Of a stretch of DNA of 64,000 bases, positions 59,446-64,000 are shown piece by piece. The notes below the pieces were generated by a model. It made no database searches and had not been told where the DNA came from. It saw only the letters and a list, made by a program, of their open reading frames with translations. The number at the start of each line of letters is the position of its first letter. Within the stretch, counting starts at the first letter, position 1. The position numbers and the translations under genes are program-made. The DNA is from Kitasatospora sp. NBC_01287 (GTDB lineage: Bacteria; Actinomycetota; Actinomycetes; Streptomycetales; Streptomycetaceae), in the NCBI RefSeq assembly GCF_026340565.1, contig NZ_JAPEPB010000001.1:5246501-5310500 (forward strand), given 5' to 3'.

Positions 59446-59485
59446 TTGACAGCTTCGGTCAACTCAGATTGACTCTGCCTGTCAA
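59446..59485. promoter_or_regulatory. Two copies of TTGAC-N7-GTCAA before the peptide gene
   Basis: 59446-59462 and 59469-59485 have identical 5-bp inverted arms with 7-bp spacers, centres 23 bp apart (about two helical turns), 30 bp upstream of the peptide start. They look like a double operator. TTGAC could alternatively be a -35 box. Confidence 0.6.
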
Positions 59486-59514
59486 ACCATCGGCCCAGCG
59501 AAAGGTACGTCGCC

Positions 59515-59673
59515 ATGCGCAAGCTCGTTCCGCTCCTCGCCACTGGTCTGCTCGCGGCTGTCGGGTTTCTGCTCGCCCCGGCGCACGCGCTCGCCGACAC
59601 GGGCTCGACCGTGACCCCGCCGCCCGTCCCGGCCGCCAGCCCGACCCTGGACATCGGCAACGGCTGCTGCTGA
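59515..59673 (+). CDS. Small secreted peptide precursor (52 residues)
   Basis: Too short for usual gene callers. An AAAGG lies 9 nt before the ATG. Residues 1-27 are a clear signal peptide (MRKLVPLLATGLLAAVGFLL ... AHALA), leaving about 25 residues starting DTGSTVTPPPVPAAS and ending GNGCC. No enzymatic role is possible; a signal, toxin or surface peptide fits. It is 43 bp before the glgM-like gene and divergent from the XRE-TPR gene. The maturation site and real function are inference. Confidence 0.75.
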   Translation: MRKLVPLLATGLLAAVGFLLAPAHALADTGSTVTPPPVPAASPTLDIGNGCC

Positions 59674-59716
59674 CCCGCCACCTCCCCGCGCTGCCCGACA
59701 CCGGAAGGGACACGCC

Positions 59717-60901
59717 ATGCGGATCGACCTCGTGACCAGGGAATATCCGCCGGAGGTCTATGGCGGCGCAGGGGTCCACGCGGCCGAACTCACCCGGGCG
59801 CTGCGGCGGTCGGCGCAGGTACAGGTCCGCTGTCTGGGGGCCCCGCGCAGCGAGCCGGACACCCGGGCCTACCCGCTGCCCAGCGACCTCGGCGACGCCA
59901 ACGCGGCGCTGCGCTTCCTCGGCGCCGACCTGCGGATCGCCGCCGACTGCGCCGGGGCCGACCTGGTGCACAGCCACACCTGGTACGCCAACGCGGCAGG
60001 CCAGCTGGCCGGCCTGCTGCACGGCATCCCGCACGTGATGACGCTGCACAGCCTGGAGCCGCTGCGCCCCTGGAAGGCCGAGCAGTTGGGCGGCGGGTAC
60101 GCGCTCTCCAGCTGGATGGAGCGCTCGGCCGCCGGCACCGCCGACGCGCTGATCGCGGTCTCGGCGGCGATGCGCGAGGACATCCTGACGGCTTATCCGC
60201 AGGTCGAGCCCTCCCGGGTGCACGTGATCCACAACGGCATCGACACCGAGGCCTACCGGCCCGATCCGCGCACCGACGCGCTGGTCAGGTTCGGCGTCGA
60301 CCCGGAGCGCCCGATCGTGCTCTTCGTGGGCCGGGTGACCCGGCAGAAGGGCCTGCCGCAGCTGCTGCGGGCCGCCTTCGCGCTGCGCCCCGAGGCCCAG
60401 TTGGTGCTCTGCTGCGGTCAGCCGGACACCCCGGAGATCGCCGCCGAGGTGGCCGACCTGGTCACCGAGCTGAGCCGCGCGCGCGACGGGGTGGTGCGGA
60501 TCGACGGCATGCTCGACGGTCGCAGCCTGCGCCAACTGCTCACCCACGCCAGGGTCTTCGTCTGCCCCTCGCTCTACGAGCCGATGGGCATCGTCAACCT
60601 GGAGGCGATGGCCTGCGGGACGGCCGTGGTGGCCACCGCGGTCGGTGGCATCCCCGAGGTGGTCGAGGACGGCGGGACCGGCCTGCTGGTCGGCTACCGG
60701 CCCCGCCCTGACGGGACCGGCGAGCCGGCCGACCCGGAGGAGCTGGCACGGGCCCTGGCGGCCGCCGTCAACCGGCTGCTCGACGACCCGGACCTGGCCG
60801 AGCTGCTCGGCGCGGCCGGTCGGCGCCGGGTGGTGGAGCGGTTCTCCTGGACCGGTGTCGCCGAACGCACGCTGCGGGTCTACGAGAAGCTGGTCGGCTG
60901 A
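59717..60901 (+). CDS. glgM: Actinobacterial GlgA/GlgM glycosyltransferase
   Basis: 394 residues, GT-B fold GT4: EYPPEVYGGAGVHAAELTRAL at the N-terminus, HSHTWYANAAG, HNGIDTEAY, FVGRVTRQKG, and the donor site PSLYEPMGIVNLEAMACGTAVVA. This actinobacterial group makes maltose-1-phosphate from ADP-glucose and glucose-1-phosphate (GlgM) or acts as glycogen synthase. With GlgE, maltokinase and GlgB nearby, GlgM activity is the best guess. GGAAGGG precedes the ATG. Confidence 0.88.
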   Translation: MRIDLVTREYPPEVYGGAGVHAAELTRALRRSAQVQVRCLGAPRSEPDTRAYPLPSDLGDANAALRFLGADLRIAADCAGADLVHSHTWYANAAGQLAGLLHGIPHVMTLHSLEPLRPWKAEQLGGGYALSSWMERSAAGTADALIAVSAAMREDILTAYPQVEPSRVHVIHNGIDTEAYRPDPRTDALVRFGVDPERPIVLFVGRVTRQKGLPQLLRAAFALRPEAQLVLCCGQPDTPEIAAEVADLVTELSRARDGVVRIDGMLDGRSLRQLLTHARVFVCPSLYEPMGIVNLEAMACGTAVVATAVGGIPEVVEDGGTGLLVGYRPRPDGTGEPADPEELARALAAAVNRLLDDPDLAELLGAAGRRRVVERFSWTGVAERTLRVYEKLVG

Positions 60902-60951
60902 AGGGCCGGGCGGCTGAACGACCGAACGGCCGGGCGCCGCGCCACCCGCGC

Positions 60952-62463
60952 TCACGGCAGTGGCGCGGGCCGCGCGGCACCCGGGCGCCCGGGGAGCGGG
61001 ACCGGGCGCGGAGCCAGCAGCGACAGGGCGGGCCCCGCCGCGGCGGTGGCCAGCAGGGCGACCACCAGCAGCGCCTCGAAGAGGCGGTGGCCGATCAGGC
61101 CGGCCTGGTACCCGGTGGTCAGCACGACGATCTCGGTCAGGCCGCGGGTGTTCATCAGCACCCCCAGCCGCAGCGCGTCCCGGGGCGGGCAGCCGTAGCG
61201 GGCGCCGACCAGCGCGCAGGCGGCGAACTTGGACGCCGTGGCGACCGCCAGCAGCCCCGCCACCAGCAGCGGGAAGCCGCCGTCCAGCACTCCCACGCCC
61301 AGGTCGACCTGCTGCCCGGTGCCCAGGAAGAAGCAGGGCAGCAGCACGGCGGCGAGCTGGCCGATCACCGGTGCGTCCCGCTGCGGCGGGCGGGTTGACG
61401 AGCCCTCGGGCATGGACTTGACACTCGGTGAACTGACTGTGAGTGACGTGACGGCCACGGAGCGGGCGCCCGGCGAACCGGCTCCGGGCGAACCGGCGGG
61501 CGAACCGGTCGGCGAACCCGCGCCCAGCGAACTGATACTCGGTGAAGTCCTCGGCCAGGCGAGCCCGAGCACCAGGCCGCCGAAGAGCGGGTGCAGGCCG
61601 AGCGCGGAGGAGGTCGCGGCGGCCAGGCAGACCGCTCCGCTCACGGCGACCACGCCCGCCTCGCGCCCCGCCCCGGCTGCCCGCCCCGCCCCGGCTTCGC
61701 GCCCCCCGGCCGCGGCCGGCCGCCGTGCGCGCCGGTGGGCGAGCACCGCCGCCAGCCCCGCGCCGAGCAGCCCGGCCAGCAGCTGCGGCCACCCCGTGCG
61801 GCCGGCCAGGCAGAGCGCCAGACCCAGCAGGCACCAGCAGACCGCGTCCCCGATCGAGGCGGCCTGCAGGCTCAGCCGCCCGACGGCACTCTGCTCCAGG
61901 CCCCGGTCCTGCAGGATCCGGGCCAGCACCGGCACCGCGGTCACCGCGAACGAGCAGGCCAGGAAGAGCGCGAAGGCGCCCAGGCCGATGCCCGCCCCGG
62001 CCAGCCCGCGGCCGTGCAGCAGCGGGGCCAGCGCGACCCCGGCGGCGGCCGGCGCGAGCAGTGAGGCGGCTGCCAGCACCAGCGGCGCCCGCCGCCCGGC
62101 CAGGCCGGGCGAGGCCGCCGTCCCGCCCGCCCCCCTGCCCGTCGTCCCGTTCCCCGTCCCCGCCCCGGTGCCGGGCCGCTGGTCCCGGTCGACCAGGTGC
62201 CGCCCGATCTCGAAGGCGTACAGCGCCACCGCCAGTTGGGCCAGCCCGTTCAGCACCGACTGCACCTCCTGGCCGAAGAGCTGCCGGTGCACGCCCGGCA
62301 GCAGCCGTCCCAGCACCGAGGGGCCCAGGGCCACCCCCACGGCGATCTCGGCCAGCACGGCCGGCTGCCCGAACCGGGTGGCCAGGCTCCCGGCGCCGCG
62401 GCTCAGCCCGAGCAGCACCGCGAGACCGGCCAGCAGCCGGGTGGTCAGGTCGAAGGAGCTCAT
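60952..62463 (-). CDS. CPA2-type cation/proton antiporter
   Basis: 503 residues with about 12 hydrophobic helices: VLAEIAVGVALGPSVLG, LGAFALFLACSFAVTAVPVLARIL, LGLHPLFGGLVLGL, LMNTRGLTEIVVLTTG. Na+/H+ exchanger-family signature. A soluble insert near 300-345 contains GSP-rich repeats (SPTGSPAGSPGAGSPGA), not usual in the family. It may exchange cations for protons at the cytoplasmic membrane. Confidence 0.85.
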   Translation of the reverse strand: MSSFDLTTRLLAGLAVLLGLSRGAGSLATRFGQPAVLAEIAVGVALGPSVLGRLLPGVHRQLFGQEVQSVLNGLAQLAVALYAFEIGRHLVDRDQRPGTGAGTGNGTTGRGAGGTAASPGLAGRRAPLVLAAASLLAPAAAGVALAPLLHGRGLAGAGIGLGAFALFLACSFAVTAVPVLARILQDRGLEQSAVGRLSLQAASIGDAVCWCLLGLALCLAGRTGWPQLLAGLLGAGLAAVLAHRRARRPAAAGGREAGAGRAAGAGREAGVVAVSGAVCLAAATSSALGLHPLFGGLVLGLAWPRTSPSISSLGAGSPTGSPAGSPGAGSPGARSVAVTSLTVSSPSVKSMPEGSSTRPPQRDAPVIGQLAAVLLPCFFLGTGQQVDLGVGVLDGGFPLLVAGLLAVATASKFAACALVGARYGCPPRDALRLGVLMNTRGLTEIVVLTTGYQAGLIGHRLFEALLVVALLATAAAGPALSLLAPRPVPLPGRPGAARPAPLP

Positions 62464-62954
62464 CGGCGATCCTGGCCGTAGCCACCCTGCGTGGTCGGCC
62501 GGCAGGGGGCGTGCGAGGCGGCGGTCATGCGGAACCTCCCGGCCTCCGCCGATATCCGGAGCTGCGGCGGAGCAAATTATTACAACGTAATTGACAATCA
62601 GAAATATAACGGGTCACTGAATAGTCGCCCCGAGGCCGCTCCTGGTGGCGTCGTACTGTCCGAAGTCCCAGCCGTGCCGGGGCGCCGCGAATGCCCCGGG
62701 ACTTCCCCCGCGGCCGCCCTGTGACTGCCGGATCGACTGGCGTGTCGCAGCGCGTCCGAGAGTGCCGCGCCGGGCCCGCGCCGGGGCCGCGCCGGGGCCG
62801 CGCGGGTCCGCCGCGCCGGTCCGCCACGCGGGTCCGCGGTGCCGGTCCCGCCCGGTGCGGCACGGGCGTCCGCCGGGTGGACGGGCCCCCGCCCGGAGCA
62901 GGCCTGGTGCGAGGATGGGCCGCAGTACCCTCGCGGTGATCAAGGAGCCGAGCC
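62464..62954. promoter_or_regulatory. Intergenic region with an AT-rich island
   Basis: 491 bp between the antiporter and proC. Bases about 62570-62630 are strikingly A/T-rich and hold the dyad TTAC-AAC-GTAA and a TTGACA, which suit a regulator-controlled antiporter promoter. 62750-62880 is a run of GC-rich near-repeats (GCGCCGGGGCC, CGGGTCCGC). No gene seen. Confidence 0.5.
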
Positions 62955-63782
62955 ATGAGCAACAGCGCCGTCCATCCCCAGCGGATCGCCTTCCTGGGCA
63001 CCGGGAAGATCGGCGAAGCCCTCCTCTCCGGCCTGCTGCGGGCCGGCAAGCGCCCGGCCGAGATCTGGGTCACGGCCCGCCGCCCCGAGCGGGCCGCCGA
63101 ACTGGCCCGCAAGTACGGCGTCGCGGCCTGCGGCAACCGCGAGGCCGCCAAGCTGGCCGACACCCTGATCCTGGCGGTCAAGCCGCAGGACATGGGCACG
63201 CTGATGGAGGAGCTGGGCCCGCACGTCGGCAGTGACCGGCTGGTCATCTCGGCCGCCGCCGGCATCCCCACCCGCTGGTTCGAGGCCCGGCTGCCGGGCG
63301 GTACCCCGGTGGTGCGGGTGATGCCCAACACGCCGGTGCTGGTGGACGAGGGGATGAGCGTCATCTCGGGCGGCTCGCACGCCGGCGAGGAGCACCTGCG
63401 CCGCGCCGAGGAGATCTTCCAGTCGGTCGGCAAGGCGCTGCGGCTGCCCGAGTCCCAGCAGGACGCGGCCACCGCGCTCTCCGGCTCGGGCCCCGCCTAC
63501 TTCTACTACCTGGTCGAGGCGATGACCGACGCCGGGATCCTGCTCGGCCTGCCCCGGCAGGTGGCGCACGACTTGATCGTGCAGTCCGCGATCGGCGCCT
63601 CGGTGATGCTGCGCGACTCCGGCGAGCACCCGGTCAAGCTGCGCGAGGCGGTCACCTCACCGGCCGGCACCACCATCGCGGCCATCCGCGAGCTGGAGAA
63701 CCACGGCGTGCGGGCCGCGCTGCTGGGCGCGCTGGAGGCGGCCAGGAACCGCTCCCGCGAGCTGGCCTCGGGCGGGAAGTGA
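62955..63782 (+). CDS. proC: Pyrroline-5-carboxylate reductase
   Basis: 275 residues. NAD(P) motif IAFLGTGKIGEALLSGLL, VKPQDMG, RVMPNTPVLVDEGMS, and the C-terminal dimer signature TALSGSGPAYFYYLVEAM...REAVTSPAGTT. Last step of proline synthesis. It returns the window to core genes after the glucan island. Confidence 0.97.
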   Translation: MSNSAVHPQRIAFLGTGKIGEALLSGLLRAGKRPAEIWVTARRPERAAELARKYGVAACGNREAAKLADTLILAVKPQDMGTLMEELGPHVGSDRLVISAAAGIPTRWFEARLPGGTPVVRVMPNTPVLVDEGMSVISGGSHAGEEHLRRAEEIFQSVGKALRLPESQQDAATALSGSGPAYFYYLVEAMTDAGILLGLPRQVAHDLIVQSAIGASVMLRDSGEHPVKLREAVTSPAGTTIAAIRELENHGVRAALLGALEAARNRSRELASGGK

Positions 63783-63787
63783 TCGCC

Positions 63788-64000
63788 ATGGACCGCTATG
63801 ACCTGGTCGTCCTCGACAACGACGGCGTGCTGGTGGACAGCGAGCCGATATCCAACCGCCTGCTGGCCGAGTACCTCACCGGCCTGGGCTTCCCGACCAC
63901 CCTGGAGGACTCCTACCGCGACTACATGGGCCGGGCGAGCCACGCGGTGCACGAGGTGGTCGCCGAGCGCTTCGGCGGCACCATGCCCGCCGACTTCCCG
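63788..64000 (+). CDS. HAD-family hydrolase, truncated by the window edge
   Basis: The ATG at 63788 begins a frame open to the end. Motif I LVVLDNDGVLVDSEPI with the two catalytic aspartates; the beta-phosphoglucomutase-like subgroup has the same DxDGVLVDSE. It starts 5 bp after proC, so it is co-transcribed. Confidence 0.88.
   Translation, partial: MDRYDLVVLDNDGVLVDSEPISNRLLAEYLTGLGFPTTLEDSYRDYMGRASHAVHEVVAERFGGTMPADFP

Noticed and set aside
62720..62890. Gene in the GC-rich repeats before proC
   Set aside because: Open frames there are low-complexity Arg/Gly/Pro with no family features.

Overview
The window is high-GC actinobacterial DNA. Coding density is high, GTG starts are frequent and overlapping ATGA junctions are common. 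Several gene families are characteristic of Streptomycetaceae: an XRE/DUF397/HATPase trio, Lsr2, ClpC, an LAXTG (sortase E-type) surface protein, actinobacterial GlgM, and the GlgE pathway. A Streptomyces or Kitasatospora chromosome is the best reading. I saw no rRNA, tRNA or CRISPR array.

Left part (1-7.1 kb): a truncated DinB-like gene, a plasmid-type helix-turn-helix protein, a secreted protein, the XRE/DUF397/HATPase regulatory set, and a putative IS5-family element (4420-6860). The element has matching terminal inverted repeats and carries a passenger gene: a secreted subtilisin homologue in which all three catalytic residues are replaced. Middle left (7.1-22.2 kb): conserved housekeeping genes, mostly on the minus strand: clpC, lsr2, argA, a BlaI-type repressor, lysS with a small membrane protein, a cell-wall anchored protein, and a cofactor run (DUF2520 oxidoreductase, panC, panD, nadB, nadC, coaX) supplying pantothenate/CoA and NAD. 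Middle (22.3-34.9 kb): a two-component system, a MidA-type methyltransferase overlapping an orphan nuoD, then ppx, a sugar isomerase, a methyltransferase, ilvD and small membrane proteins.

The region from about 35.2 to 60.9 kb looks like an accessory island built around alpha-glucan metabolism. It holds an atypical sugar nucleotidyltransferase, GlgX, GlgE, maltokinase, GlgB and a GlgM-like glycosyltransferase. Interleaved with these are genes not normally found with glycogen genes: an OB-AGE-STAS fusion, two paralogous atypical SDRs, an intact single-copy IS701-like transposase homologue, a TMEM175-like channel, EthD/muconolactone-isomerase/NTF2-ankyrin/VOC proteins, and a DJ-1 / ThDP-decarboxylase / DJ-1 module transcribed directly into glgE-mak-glgB. 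At its right end an XRE-TPR regulator is divergent from a 52-residue secreted peptide gene preceded by two copies of the inverted repeat TTGAC-N7-GTCAA. This resembles a peptide-receptor signalling pair next to glucan synthesis and is the best candidate for an undescribed system. The island is followed by a cation/proton antiporter, proC and a truncated HAD phosphatase.
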